This document shows positions 1 to 10,093 of a stretch of DNA of 64,000 bases, piece by piece. The stretch is from CAVSDF01 sp963726715 (GTDB taxonomy: Bacteria; Bacteroidota; Rhodothermia; Rhodothermales; BA12). Within the stretch, counting starts at the first letter, position 1. Each line of letters opens with the position of its first letter. Both the position numbers and the translations under genes were made by a program. Under the pieces are notes generated by a model, which made no database searches, was not told the DNA's origin, and saw only the letters and a list, made by a program, of their open reading frames with translations. Where the stretch lies: contig CAVSDF010000010.1 of assembly GCA_963726715.1 (NCBI GenBank), forward strand, positions 124,001-188,000, in the 5' to 3' direction.

Positions 1-263
1 ATGAGCTGGTTCGACTGGGCGAGGCGCCCGGTCACGAAGACGACGGCGAGGAAGAGCGCGAGCGGGCTCGTCAGGCGGACGATCTCGGGGATGTAGTTCG
101 GATAATAGACGCGGAACACGTCAGCCATCTTCGCCCCGCCGTCGAGCATGTCGTCGACGTATTCGACGTAGTGGAGGACGACGAAGACGGGGATGAGCAC
201 GAGCACGAACGCCGCGTACGCGCCGAGCAGGCGCCGGGCGAGGTGCCGGTCGAACAGGGTCAC
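1..263 (-). CDS. LptF/LptG-family lipopolysaccharide export permease, N-terminal part
   Basis: The reverse strand opens with GTG at 263 and runs off the window edge, giving the first 87 codons. It begins VTLFDRHLARRLLGAYAAF, followed by a hydrophobic segment, then YYPNYIPEIVRLTSPLALF and a second hydrophobic segment ending GRLAQSNQL. This is the characteristic first-two-helix pattern of the YjgP/YjgQ (LptF/LptG) inner-membrane subunits, which with LptB move lipopolysaccharide from the inner membrane to the Lpt bridge. Whether it is LptF or LptG cannot be decided from this fragment. The GTG start is chosen because the conserved N-terminus begins there and a TACCTTGC promoter-like element lies 27 nt upstream. 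Confidence 0.8.
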   Translation of the reverse strand, partial: MTLFDRHLARRLLGAYAAFVLVLIPVFVVLHYVEYVDDMLDGGAKMADVFRVYYPNYIPEIVRLTSPLALFLAVVFVTGRLAQSNQL

Positions 264-289
264 GGGCAGCGGCGGGGAGACGGTCGGGG

Positions 290-297
290 GCAAGGTA
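290..297 (-). promoter_or_regulatory. -7-like element TACCTTGC for the LptF/G gene
   Basis: On the minus strand TACCTTGC lies 27 nt before the GTG. It fits the TAnnTTGC pattern seen before many genes in this window, a variant of the Bacteroidota -7 box TAnnTTTG. Confidence 0.45.
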
Positions 298-400
298 CGC
301 GGCGGCGGGGACGGACGGCGCCGCGCCCCGTCGTCACGGGGCTGGACCTCCGCACCTCGCCATCGCACCCCGCGCCCACGCACCATCCCGGCCCGCGTCG

Positions 401-408
401 TACCTTGC
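401..408 (+). promoter_or_regulatory. -7-like element TACCTTGC for sucC
   Basis: TACCTTGC lies 30 nt before the sucC ATG. It is identical to the element before the divergent LptF/G gene. Confidence 0.5.
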
Positions 409-438
409 CGCATCCACACACCGCCGCCGATCCTCTTT

Positions 439-1620
<1,182 letters not shown>

Positions 1621-1636
1621 CGCGCGCTGCGCAGGT

Positions 1637-1679
1637 CAAACCGGAGACCGGGCGCGTGGGCGTTCGGCCTCCGGTTTTG
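1637..1679 (+). terminator. Rho-independent-type terminator after sucC
   Basis: Arms CAAACCGGAG and CTCCGGTTTTG enclose a GC-rich loop, with T-rich sequence (GCATTTTG) following. It begins 16 nt after the sucC stop. Confidence 0.6.
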
Positions 1680-1699
1680 CATTTTGTGGATGGTGCGTG

Positions 1700-1728
1700 G
1701 TAGAGACGCATCGACGATGCGTCTCTAC
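1700..1728. repeat. REP-like palindrome GTAGAGACGCATC...CTAC
   Basis: A 29-bp palindrome with arms GTAGAGACGCATC and GATGCGTCTCTAC around a 3-nt centre (GAC). Two near-identical copies (centre GGC) lie at 55131-55159 and 55238-55266. The GTAG end before a hairpin is the hallmark of REP elements mobilised by REP-associated tyrosine transposases. No such transposase is seen in this window. Confidence 0.75.
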
Positions 1729-1819
1729 GTCCCCGGTGGCCCGATCGGCACGGGATACGCATCCGTGCGGGAACGACGCAGCGGCGTTTGGGGCGGAGGG
1801 GACGCCACCGGTGGCATCT

Positions 1820-2176
1820 CTACGGGTCCGTTATGGCAATGGCCGAGATGTCATCTGGCGTGAGGGCGATGGTGATGCGTGACACGACGCGGACCACACC
1901 GCGCACCGAGCCGACGAGCCGAATCAACAGATCGCGGTCGAGGCCGTGGGCGACGGTGGCCTCGACGACGACGGTGCCGGAGGCGACGTAGAGGCGCACG
2001 TCGGGCAGGCGCGCGGCGGCGGCGTCGCGCGCGAGGGTGCGGTGGAGGCGCCGCGCGAGGGCGTGGTCGCGGAGCGTGCGCGGATGGCGCGGCGCGCCGG
2101 GCGCGTGGCGCCGCATCCACGCTTCGAGCGGGCGCACGAGGCGCCGCAGCAGCGACGGGGCCGGGACGGGCGACAT
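1820..2176 (-). CDS. BON-domain protein
   Basis: 118 residues. After a basic N-terminal stretch of about 40 residues there is a single BON-like domain: ALARRLHRTLARDAAAARLP, then DVRLYVASGTVVVEATV, then DRDLLIRLVGSVRGVVRVVS. The pattern helix, strand with a central glycine, strand, helix ending in a GV-V motif is that of BON domains, which usually bind membranes or accompany periplasmic and outer-membrane functions. No signal peptide is obvious. The last codons (I-A-I-T-D-P) are formed by a copy of the 13-mer dispersed motif. A TACATTCG promoter-like box lies 30 nt upstream of the ATG. The precise role is unknown. Confidence 0.7.
   Translation of the reverse strand: MSPVPAPSLLRRLVRPLEAWMRRHAPGAPRHPRTLRDHALARRLHRTLARDAAAARLPDVRLYVASGTVVVEATVAHGLDRDLLIRLVGSVRGVVRVVSRITIALTPDDISAIAITDP
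1828..1840 (+). repeat. Polar 13-mer copy 1 (CCGTTATGGCAAT)
   Basis: Plus-strand copy with one mismatch to CCGTTATTGCAAT. It lies inside the last codons of the minus-strand BON gene. Confidence 0.6.
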
Positions 2177-2206
2177 GGGTCAGGAACGACGGAGTGCGAG
2201 TCTGCC

Positions 2207-2214
2207 GAATGTAG
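2207..2214 (-). promoter_or_regulatory. -7-like element TACATTCG for the BON gene
   Basis: TACATTCG on the minus strand lies 30 nt before the ATG at 2176 and fits TAnnTTnG. Confidence 0.4.
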
Positions 2215-2427
2215 GGGCGGCGCACGCTCTGCCCGCGCGCGGCCTTCGCGCCCGAACCTGCGGCCTCTGCCCGCCCGTTCGTTTTTCACGACACCCGAGT
2301 GGCGATCTTGGCCGACCGGGCGTTCCGTCGCGGATGCGGCGGCCGTTCTTGCGATGGCGGCCACCCTGGCCGCTGCTCTGGCCGCCGCCCGCCCCTCCTC
2401 GTCCGCCCCGGCGCCTGCGCCGACCCG

Positions 2428-4962
2428 ATGAACCGCCTCTTCGCCGCCCTCCGGCCCGTCGTCGCCGCGCTCGCGCGCCGTCCGCTGCTCGTGCTCCTCG
2501 TCGCCCTCGCGCTCGCCGGTGTCGGCGCCGAGCGGGCGCGGTTCCTGACCATCGACAGCGACTTCGCCAACCTCGTCCCGCCCGACTACCCGAGCGTGCG
2601 GGCGCTGACGACGCTCCGCGAGACCGTCGGCGGCGAGGCGGACGTGGCCGTTGCCATCGAAAGTCCGTCGTTCGAGGCCAACCGGCGCTTCGCCGACTCG
2701 CTCGTCGCGCGCGCGATGGCGATGACCGGCGAGGACGGGCGCCCGTACTTCACGCGCGTCGTCTACCGGCGCGACGTCGAGTTCCTCAAGCGCAACGCCC
2801 TCTTCCTCGCCAGCGACGCCGAACTCGGCGACCTCCAACGCTACCTCCGAGGACAGATCGAAGTCGCGCGCCTCGAAGCGAACCCGTTCTACTTCGAACT
2901 CGGCGACCTCGACGCCGACAACCCCGACGCCAGCGGCGACCCGAGCGCCCGCCTCGACAGTGCCGCCAGCGCGATGCAGCAGGCCTACGGCGACCTCATC
3001 GGCAAGGAATACCCGGTCTCCGCCGACTCGTCGACGCTCGTGCTGCGCTTCTACCCCGGCGACACGCAGACCAACCTCGCCTTCGTCCGCGCCGTCTACC
3101 GCGACCTCGGCGCGCTCGTCGCCGAGATGCAGCCCGCGGGCTACCATCCGCAGCTCACGACGACGCTCGGCGGGCGGTTGCTGCGCCAGCAGATCGAGGT
3201 CGACGCCATCACGGCGGACGTCGGGCGGAGCTTCGGCGGCGGGGTCGTGGCGATGCTGCTGCTCGTCGTCGGGTTCTTCGTCTACAAGTCGGCCAAGGCG
3301 AAGGGCGGCGGGCGTCTGCGCGGGCGCGTCGTCGCGCGCGAGCTGCTGCGCGCGCCCGCGCTCACGCTCGTCATCGCGATCCCGATGGCCGTCGCGCTCG
3401 CGTGGACGTTCGGGGCGGCGTACCTCGCCTATGGCAAGCTCAACCTCTTCACCTCCACACTCGCGCTCGTGCTCTTCGGCATGGGCATCGATTACGGCAT
3501 CCACTACTACGGGCGCTACGCCGAGGAGCGCGGGGGCGGGCGCAGCCCGGAGGAGGCGGCGACGGAGACGTTCGTCTCGACCGGCGAGGCCATCGTGACG
3601 ACAGGCCTCACGACCGCGCTCGCCTTCTTCCTCTTCATGCTCGCCGATTTCCGCGGCTTCTCGGAGTTCGGGTTCATCGCGGGCGTCGGCATCCTCTTCT
3701 CGATCGTCGCGATGACGCTCGTGCTGCCCGCCGTGCTCGTGTTCTTCGAGCGCATCGGGTTTCTGCGCATCGAGCCGACGCCGGGAGACGAGGGCGGCGC
3801 CCGGATGACCGAGCGGCGGCGCATCCCCGGTGCCCGGTGGATCGTGCGCGGCGGGCTCGTCGTGCTCGTCGCCAGCGTCGCGCTGCTTCCGAAGCTGGCG
3901 TTCGAGTACGACTTCGGCAAGCTCGACCCGACCTTCACCGAGTACCTGCGCATCCAGGACGTGATGCGGCGTGTCTACTCGGACCGCAACCGACGCAACC
4001 CGGCTTACATCGTCGCCGACCGCGCCGAGGACGTGCCCGCGCTCGAAGACACACTGCGCCAGATCGCCCGGCGCGACACCATCATCGGGGCCGTCGAGAC
4101 GCTGCAGTCGCGCTACCCGCTCACCGCCGCCGGAAAGGCCGTGCGCATCGCCCGCATCGACACGATTCGCACGCTCCTCGGCGACGCCGCCTTCCAGAGC
4201 GCCGAGGCGAGAGGCGACTCGACGCTCGCCCTCTTGCGCCGCGCCTCCGAGACCACCGAAGCGCCCGCGCTCGCGGACCTGCCGCAGGAGCTCAAACAGG
4301 CGTTCGTCGCCAAGGACGGCTCCATCGGACGCCTCGTCGTCATCTACCCGCGCGGCTTCCTCTCGGACGGGCGCAAGTCGATGCACTTCGCCGATGTCGT
4401 CGGCACGGTCGAGGCGGGCGGCAAGACGTACCACGCGGGCTCGACGAGCATCGTCGCCGCCGATATGCTGCGCCTGATGGAGGAGGAGACGCCGATTCTC
4501 GTCGGGCTCACGCTGCTGCTCATCATCGTGCTCAAGATCGCCGTGCTGCGCTCGTTCAAGTGGGCGCTCGTGTCGCTCTCGCCCCTGCTGATGGGCTTCA
4601 TCGGCACCTTCGGCGTGATGGCGCTCATCGGGTGGAAGCTCAACATCTACAACATGATCGTCCTCCCGGCGATCCTCGGCATCGGCGACGACGCGGGCAT
4701 CCACATCACGCACCGCTACAAGGAAGAGGGGCCGGGGTCGCTGCGGCACGTCCTGTCGACGGTCGGCGAGGGGGTGGCGATGAGCGCGATCACGACGATG
4801 ATCGGCTTCGGCGGCCAGCTGACCTCGTCGTACCCCGGCCTCCGCTCGCTCGGCGAAACGGCGGTGCTCGGCATCGGCATGACGCTGCTGACGGCCATCG
4901 TCTTCCTGCCGGGACTCATCCAGTGGATCGAAGACCGGAAAGCCGCGAAGGCGCAGGTGTGA
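2428..4962 (+). CDS. MMPL/RND-superfamily exporter (HpnN-like)
   Basis: 844 residues with the duplicated RND plan: one N-terminal membrane helix (about residues 12-34), a periplasmic loop opening with DSDFANLVPPDYPSVRAL, a block of helices, then a second helix, loop and helix block. The first block contains FGMGIDYGIHYYGRYAEE and the second GIGDDAGIHITHRYKEE; these acidic GxDxxIH motifs are the proton-relay signature of MMPL proteins. Such proteins export lipids, hopanoids or other hydrophobic cargo. The substrate cannot be told here. The ATG at 2428 is preferred over upstream in-frame starts because the first helix follows it directly. The downstream neighbour is a sensor kinase, 147 nt away. 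Confidence 0.85.
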   Translation: MNRLFAALRPVVAALARRPLLVLLVALALAGVGAERARFLTIDSDFANLVPPDYPSVRALTTLRETVGGEADVAVAIESPSFEANRRFADSLVARAMAMTGEDGRPYFTRVVYRRDVEFLKRNALFLASDAELGDLQRYLRGQIEVARLEANPFYFELGDLDADNPDASGDPSARLDSAASAMQQAYGDLIGKEYPVSADSSTLVLRFYPGDTQTNLAFVRAVYRDLGALVAEMQPAGYHPQLTTTLGGRLLRQQIEVDAITADVGRSFGGGVVAMLLLVVGFFVYKSAKAKGGGRLRGRVVARELLRAPALTLVIAIPMAVALAWTFGAAYLAYGKLNLFTSTLALVLFGMGIDYGIHYYGRYAEERGGGRSPEEAATETFVSTGEAIVTTGLTTALAFFLFMLADFRGFSEFGFIAGVGILFSIVAMTLVLPAVLVFFERIGFLRIEPTPGDEGGARMTERRRIPGARWIVRGGLVVLVASVALLPKLAFEYDFGKLDPTFTEYLRIQDVMRRVYSDRNRRNPAYIVADRAEDVPALEDTLRQIARRDTIIGAVETLQSRYPLTAAGKAVRIARIDTIRTLLGDAAFQSAEARGDSTLALLRRASETTEAPALADLPQELKQAFVAKDGSIGRLVVIYPRGFLSDGRKSMHFADVVGTVEAGGKTYHAGSTSIVAADMLRLMEEETPILVGLTLLLIIVLKIAVLRSFKWALVSLSPLLMGFIGTFGVMALIGWKLNIYNMIVLPAILGIGDDAGIHITHRYKEEGPGSLRHVLSTVGEGVAMSAITTMIGFGGQLTSSYPGLRSLGETAVLGIGMTLLTAIVFLPGLIQWIEDRKAAKAQV

Positions 4963-5109
4963 CCGGCGACGGGGCAGGGCGCGATACGCCCTACGCCGCA
5001 TCGCCACAACCGGTGACCGTAGGCCCCCCGCTGCCGCTCCGCCTGCGGCACCCGCCCCGGCGCGCCGCGTTGCGGACGGTGATCTCCGCCGCCCGACCCC
5101 GTCCCCCCG

Positions 5110-7210
5110 ATGAAACTCCGCCACCGCGTCGGGCTCAGCGTGGGCGTGCTCGTGGCGTTGATGGCCGGGCTTGCCGTCTTCTCGGGCGTCCACTACGCGC
5201 GGCTGAGCGGGTCGGTGAAGGGGATCTTCGACCGCGATTTCCGGATCACGCGCGCCGCCGAGAACCTGATCAAGGAGTCCGAGCGCCTCGAACTCGCCCG
5301 CCTCCGCGTCGTCGAGGGCGACCGGGGCGGGCTACGCGGCCTTCCGCGAGCACGGCGCGCAGTTCGGCGCGTGGTACGACGAGGTCGATGCCCTGACGTT
5401 CGCCGACGCCGACACCGCGCTCGTCGATTCGATCAAGTCGACGTTCAATCTCTATCTCACCCAGAGCGCCGCGTTCTTCCGCGCCGCCGGCACGATGGCG
5501 CCCGACGAGCCGGACGCGGCGTTCCCGACCCGCGACGCCCTCCGTCTCGAAGGACGCGCCGCGGCCGCGCAGTCGGCGGAGCTGGGGCGGCAACTCTTTC
5601 TGCTGCTCGAACGCTACCAGACGGCGATGGACCTCTCCTCGCGGCGCGTGCAGCGCTCGGCGGGGGCCGGTGCGGCGCTGATCTGGTCGGCGTCGGGCGC
5701 GGCGGTGTTGATCACGCTTCTCGTCGGCATCCAGTTCGCGCGGGCGATCATCGAGCCGATCGAGCGGCTCACTCGGACGGTGCGCGCGGTGCGGCTCGGG
5801 CGGCTCGGGCGGACGGTGGACATCCGGAGCCGCGACGAACTCGGCTCGCTCGGGCGCGAGTTCAACCGGATGACCGCGCGCCTCGCCGACTTCGAGGCGA
5901 TGAACGTGCAGACGCTCGTCGCCGAGAAGCGCAAGACCGAGAGCCTCGTCGAGACGATGCCCTCGCCGGTCTTCGTCACCGACGCCGCCGACCGCCTCGT
6001 CCTCGCCAACCACGCCGCCCTCGCGCTCCTCGCCGCCGCGGAGGACGAGAACGCCGTTCCGGTCGATGCTGCGCACCCCGCGCTCTCCGCCGACACCGCC
6101 CTCGGGCGCTGGCGCGACGCCCGCCTCGACGCCGTCGTGCCCGCCGGACCGCTGCGCGAGCACCTCGCCCCGCCGCATCCGCCCGCCGTTTCGTCCATCG
6201 TCGATGCCGTCGTCGATGCCTCCGGCGATGGCGCGCTCGTGCCGACTGCGCCGTCGCCCTCCACGCCCGACGACCCGTCGGCGGCGGTGTTCGCGCTCGT
6301 CGTCGATGGCGAGGAGCGGTTCTTCCGCGCCCGCCACCGCCTCATCCCCGGCGATGTGTCGGCGCCGGACGAGTCTGGCGATTCGGAAGTACGGGGCATG
6401 TTGCGGGTGACGCTGCTGGAGGACGTGACGCATTTCAAGCGCCTCGACCAGATGAAAACCGACTTCATCGCCGCCGTCTCGCACGAGTTGCGGACGCCGC
6501 TCATGTCGATCGGAATGGCCGTCGATCTCATCCGCGAGGGCACGGCGGGGGCGGTGACGGAGATGCAGGACGACCTGCTCGGCTCGGTCAAGGACGACCA
6601 CGCGCGCCTGAAACGCCTCGTTGGCGGGCTGCTCTCGCTCGCGCGGACGGAGTCCGGCCTGTACGCGCCGGTCGTCGAGCCGCTGCGCCTCGCCGATGTC
6701 GTGGCGGAGGCCGTCGCGCCGCTGCGGCTGCCGTTCCGCGAGCACGCGGTCGCGCTCGACGTGGACGTACCGGTAGACCTCCCGCGCCTCGACGGAGACG
6801 CGCAGCACCTCGGCTGGGTCGTCTCGAACCTCGTCGGCAACGCCCTCAAACACACGCCGGAGGGCGGCCGCGTCGCCGTCACCGCCCGCGCCCTCGACGC
6901 CGCTGCCGCCCCGCGTCCGCCCGCCCGCACGAACAGCGACAGCGCCGATGCCGCGCCGCTCCCGGCTGGCCCCGCGATCCACCTGACCGTGCGCGACAGC
7001 GGCGAAGGCATCCCCGGCGCCTCGCTCGACGCCATTTTCTCGGCGTTCGTGCAGATCAAGGACCGCAACGCGGCGACGCCGGGCAGCGTCGGCCTCGGCC
7101 TGCACCTCGCGCGGCGCGTCGTGGCGGCGCACAGCGGGCGCATCTGGGCCGAGAGCGTCGTCGGCGAGGGCAGTACCTTCCACGTCGTCCTCCCGCTCGG
7201 CAACGCCTAA
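5110..7210 (+). CDS. Sensor histidine kinase, KinB-like (one frameshift)
   Basis: A membrane-bound two-component sensor of about 699 residues once a single shift near 5325-5332 is corrected. Frame 1 codes for the first transmembrane helix and sensor start, up to RLRVVEGDRGG. The product continues in frame 2 as YAAFREHGAQFGAWYDEVDA. One extra G in the GGGGCGGGC run explains it. Domains in order: TM1, a four-helix periplasmic sensor, TM2 (ALIWSASGAAVLITLLVG), HAMP (PIERLTRTVRAV), PAS-like region, HisKA with phospho-acceptor His458 in FIAAVSHELRTPLMS, and HATPase_c with N-box NLVGNALKHTPEGG, GEGIPGA and SVGLGLHLARRV. No response regulator is adjacent. The shift may be a sequencing error, since all domains are intact. 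Confidence 0.85.
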
Positions 7211-7311
7211 CGGCTGCCCTGTCCTCGTCGTGGGTTTGTGGGGTGGTGAGTTCGTGATAGCGAATCGACCGCCCTTTGGCCTTCTCAACCGTCGCCCGCG
7301 CTTCACGTCCC

Positions 7312-8448
7312 GTGCCCGACTCCGTCCTCCCGCCGCTCTGGACGCCCGCGCTGCGCGGCGCCCGCGCCGCCGCCCTCGCCGCGCGCGCCGCCGACCTCGG
7401 CGCCGACGGCCTGCTCCTCTCGCACCTGCCCGACGTGCGATGGGCGACCGGCTTCACCGGCTCCAACGCCCTCGTGCTGAGTCGGCGAGGCGAAACGATC
7501 CTCTTCACCGACGGGCGCTACACCGAGCAGGCGGCCCGCGAGACGGGCGCAGACGACGGATCGGGCGTCGAGGTGCGGGTGCCTGGCTACGACCTCATCG
7601 GCGCACTTGCGGGCGCGGCCACGGGCGGGCAGACGCTCGCCATCCAGGCCGACCACCTCACCGCGAGCGCCCTCGCCGACCTGCGCAGCCGCCACGCGAG
7701 CACGGTGTGGAGGGAGGCGACGGCGGTGCTCGACGCGCTCGTCGCCGTCAAGACCGACGCGGAGATCGCGCGGATCGAGGCGGCGCAGCGCATCACGGAG
7801 GCCGTGTTCGACGAGGTCTGCGACGTCCTCCGCAGCGCCCGTGCATCGGGCGAGGCGCTCACCGAGCGCGACCTCGGCGCGCGGATCGTCTACGGCCACC
7901 TGCGGCGTGGCTGCGAGCGGATGGCGTTCGACCCGATCGTGGCGAGCGGTCCGAATGGCGCCCTCCCGCACGCCCGCCCCGGCGACCGCGCGCTCCAGAG
8001 CGGCGATCTGGTGGTCATCGACATGGGCGGCGTCGTCGATGGGTACGCGTCGGACATGACGCGGACGGTCGCGCTCGGCGACATCGGCGACGAGGCGCGG
8101 CGCGTTTACGCCTCCGTGCTCACCGCCCACGACGCGGCGGTCGATGCGGCCACCGCCGGCATGGCGACCGACGCGCTCGACGGTGTGGCCCGCGCCGTCC
8201 TCGTCGACGCGGGGCTCGGCGAGGCGTTCTCGCACGGACTGGGCCACGGCGTCGGCCTGCAAACGCACGAGTGGCCGCGCGTCTCGTACACCCGCCGCGA
8301 CGCCCTCCCCGACGGCTGCGTGGTCACCATCGAACCCGGCGCCTACCTCGCGGGCCGCTTCGGCGTCCGCATCGAGGACATGGTCCACATCACCGCGACC
8401 GGCGCCCGCCGCCTCACCCGCACCCCGCGCGCGCTCCTCACGCTCTGA
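7312..8448 (+). CDS. Xaa-Pro aminopeptidase / M24-family metallopeptidase
   Basis: 378 residues from a GTG at 7312; an in-frame TTG at 7276 is the alternative. The N-terminal creatinase-like domain has LLLSHLPDVRWATGFTGSNA. The C-terminal pita-bread domain carries the five metal ligands: Asp and Asp in VIDMGGVVDGYASDMTRTV, His in SHGLGHGVGLQTHE, and Glu in TIEPGAYL and VRIEDMV. These enzymes remove the N-terminal residue from peptides with proline in position two, using two Mn or Co ions in the cytoplasm. The gene sits 102 nt after the kinase and 16 nt before a glycosyltransferase, so it may share a transcript with it. Confidence 0.9.
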   Translation: MPDSVLPPLWTPALRGARAAALAARAADLGADGLLLSHLPDVRWATGFTGSNALVLSRRGETILFTDGRYTEQAARETGADDGSGVEVRVPGYDLIGALAGAATGGQTLAIQADHLTASALADLRSRHASTVWREATAVLDALVAVKTDAEIARIEAAQRITEAVFDEVCDVLRSARASGEALTERDLGARIVYGHLRRGCERMAFDPIVASGPNGALPHARPGDRALQSGDLVVIDMGGVVDGYASDMTRTVALGDIGDEARRVYASVLTAHDAAVDAATAGMATDALDGVARAVLVDAGLGEAFSHGLGHGVGLQTHEWPRVSYTRRDALPDGCVVTIEPGAYLAGRFGVRIEDMVHITATGARRLTRTPRALLTL

Positions 8449-8464
8449 CGCCGCCCTCCGCACG

Positions 8465-9796
8465 ATGCCTCACGCCGACGATCCGCCGCGCCGCGTGCTC
8501 GTGCTCGCCTACTACTTTCCGCCGCTCGGCGGCAGCGGCGTGCAGCGCGTGGCCAAACTGGCGAAGTACCTGCCCGGCGCCGGATGGCAGCCGACGGTGG
8601 TGACGGCGCGGCCCGGACGCTACTTCGCCTTCGACGCCGGTCTGGCCGATGAGGTCACGGCGGCGGGCGTGGAGGCCATCGCCACGCGAACGCTCGACCC
8701 GACGCGGGGAGGGCAGGGGGCAACCACGATGCCGAGCGGGGCGCGGGCGTCGTGGATGGCGCGGCTGTCGGCGTGGGCGTTCGTGCCGGACAACAAGGTC
8801 GGATGGGCGCCCTTTGCGCTCGCGGCTGCCGAGCGGGTGCACACTGCGCGCCCATTCGAGGCCGTCTACGCGACCGCGCCGCCGTACACCGGCCTCCTCA
8901 TCGGCGCCCGGCTCGCGCGGCGGTGGGGCGTGCCGCTCGTCGTCGATCTGCGCGACGACTGGCTCGGCAACCCGCGCCACGTCTACCCGACGCGCCTGCA
9001 CCGGCGCCTCCACGCCGCCCTCGAACGCCGCGTCTTGCGCGCCGCCGCCGGGGTTCACGTCATCTCCGATGCGATGCGGGAAGCGGTCGTCGGCCGCCAT
9101 CCCGATCTCGCCGACCGTGTCCGCGTCGTGCCGCAGGGCTTCGATCCGGAGGATTTTCCTCCGCGCCCGCCCGCCTCCACGCCCGACGCGCCTCCCGACG
9201 ACGCCGTCTTCCGCGTCGTCTACACCGGCGTCTTCTACGACGCGCAGCGGCCCGACGTCTTCCTCGCCGCCCTCGCGCAGTTCGTCCGAGCGCACCCCGA
9301 GGCGCGCGTCGCCGCCGATTTCTACGGCCTCGTCCCGCCCGACTTCGACGCCCTCGTGGCCGCCTACGCCCTCACCAACGTCGCCGCCTACCACGGCTAC
9401 GTGCCGCACGCCGACGTGGCGCGGCACCTCGCGGACGCGTCGATGCTCTGGCTCACGATCGGCGAGCGGGCCGGCGCGGACGGCATTTCGACCGGCAAAC
9501 TCTACGACTACATCGGCGCCCGGCGACCCATTCTCGGCCTCGTCCCCCTCGCCGGCACAGCCGCCGCCGCGCTCCGCTGCTACGGCGCAGGCCCCGGCGA
9601 CGCCCCCGCCGCGCACGTCATCGCCCCCGCCGACATCGACGGCGCCGCGGCCGCGATGGCCGCCGTGTGGCAGGCGTGGCAGCGTGGGGCGCGTTTCACG
9701 GTTGATGCAGCGTTCGTGGACGACCACGACCGGCGCAGAATCGCTGCCACCGTCGGCGCGTACCTGAATGCAGCCACCGAATCGCCCGTCTCGTAG
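8465..9796 (+). CDS. Glycosyltransferase family 4
   Basis: 443 residues, GT-B fold. The N-terminal domain begins with VLVLAYYFPPLGGSGVQRVA, the typical opening of GT4 enzymes that use a nucleotide sugar and retain the anomer. The middle part has DLRDDWLGNPRH and, near residue 215, RVRVVPQGFDPEDF, which starts the donor-binding domain. Near residue 345, DGISTGKLYDYIGARRPIL is the donor-sugar binding region. It probably acts on cell-envelope or exopolysaccharide precursors, but the acceptor is unknown. The start ATG at 8465 follows the aminopeptidase stop by 16 nt. A copy of the polar 13-mer lies 3 nt after its stop. Confidence 0.85.
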   Translation: MPHADDPPRRVLVLAYYFPPLGGSGVQRVAKLAKYLPGAGWQPTVVTARPGRYFAFDAGLADEVTAAGVEAIATRTLDPTRGGQGATTMPSGARASWMARLSAWAFVPDNKVGWAPFALAAAERVHTARPFEAVYATAPPYTGLLIGARLARRWGVPLVVDLRDDWLGNPRHVYPTRLHRRLHAALERRVLRAAAGVHVISDAMREAVVGRHPDLADRVRVVPQGFDPEDFPPRPPASTPDAPPDDAVFRVVYTGVFYDAQRPDVFLAALAQFVRAHPEARVAADFYGLVPPDFDALVAAYALTNVAAYHGYVPHADVARHLADASMLWLTIGERAGADGISTGKLYDYIGARRPILGLVPLAGTAAAALRCYGAGPGDAPAAHVIAPADIDGAAAAMAAVWQAWQRGARFTVDAAFVDDHDRRRIAATVGAYLNAATESPVS

Positions 9797-9799
9797 TTA

Positions 9800-9812
9800 C
9801 CGTTATTGCAAT
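9800..9812 (+). repeat. Polar 13-mer copy 2 (CCGTTATTGCAAT)
   Basis: Exact consensus copy on the plus strand, just after the glycosyltransferase stop codon. Confidence 0.75.
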
Positions 9813-10050
9813 GAATGATTTTCGTCGAGATGAGAGGGCGATGGGGCAGGGCGGTCGTGGTGAGGCGTCGTCGGACGCACGGATCGTGTGGGAAGGATGG
9901 AGGCTTGAGAGGCGGTTTGGTAGACCTCTTCCTTGAGGAACCGCAGGTCCGCGCAGCGGAAGGTGGCCCGCAGGGCGGGTGGGTGTGGGGCGTCTGGCAC
10001 GCTTCAGAGGCCGATTCACCGCCGCACACCCCCACCGCGCTACGCGCGGA

Positions 10051-10074
10051 GCCCCCTCAAGGGGGCAGTTTTTC
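10051..10074 (+). terminator. Hairpin plus T-tract upstream of the subtilisin gene
   Basis: Arms GCCCCC and GGGGGC with a TCAA loop, followed by AGTTTTTCC. It would stop read-through from the glycosyltransferase or act as an attenuator, 20 nt before the next start. Confidence 0.55.
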
Positions 10075-10093
10075 CGTTACCAAACAGCCTCTG

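Noticed and set aside
1924..5193. A 1089-codon open frame on the minus strand
   Set aside because: Antisense to the MMPL exporter, low complexity, no motif.
9797..10093. Possible N-terminal extension of the subtilisin through the upstream open frame
   Set aside because: The stretch contains a terminator-like hairpin and the signal peptide begins at ATG 10094.
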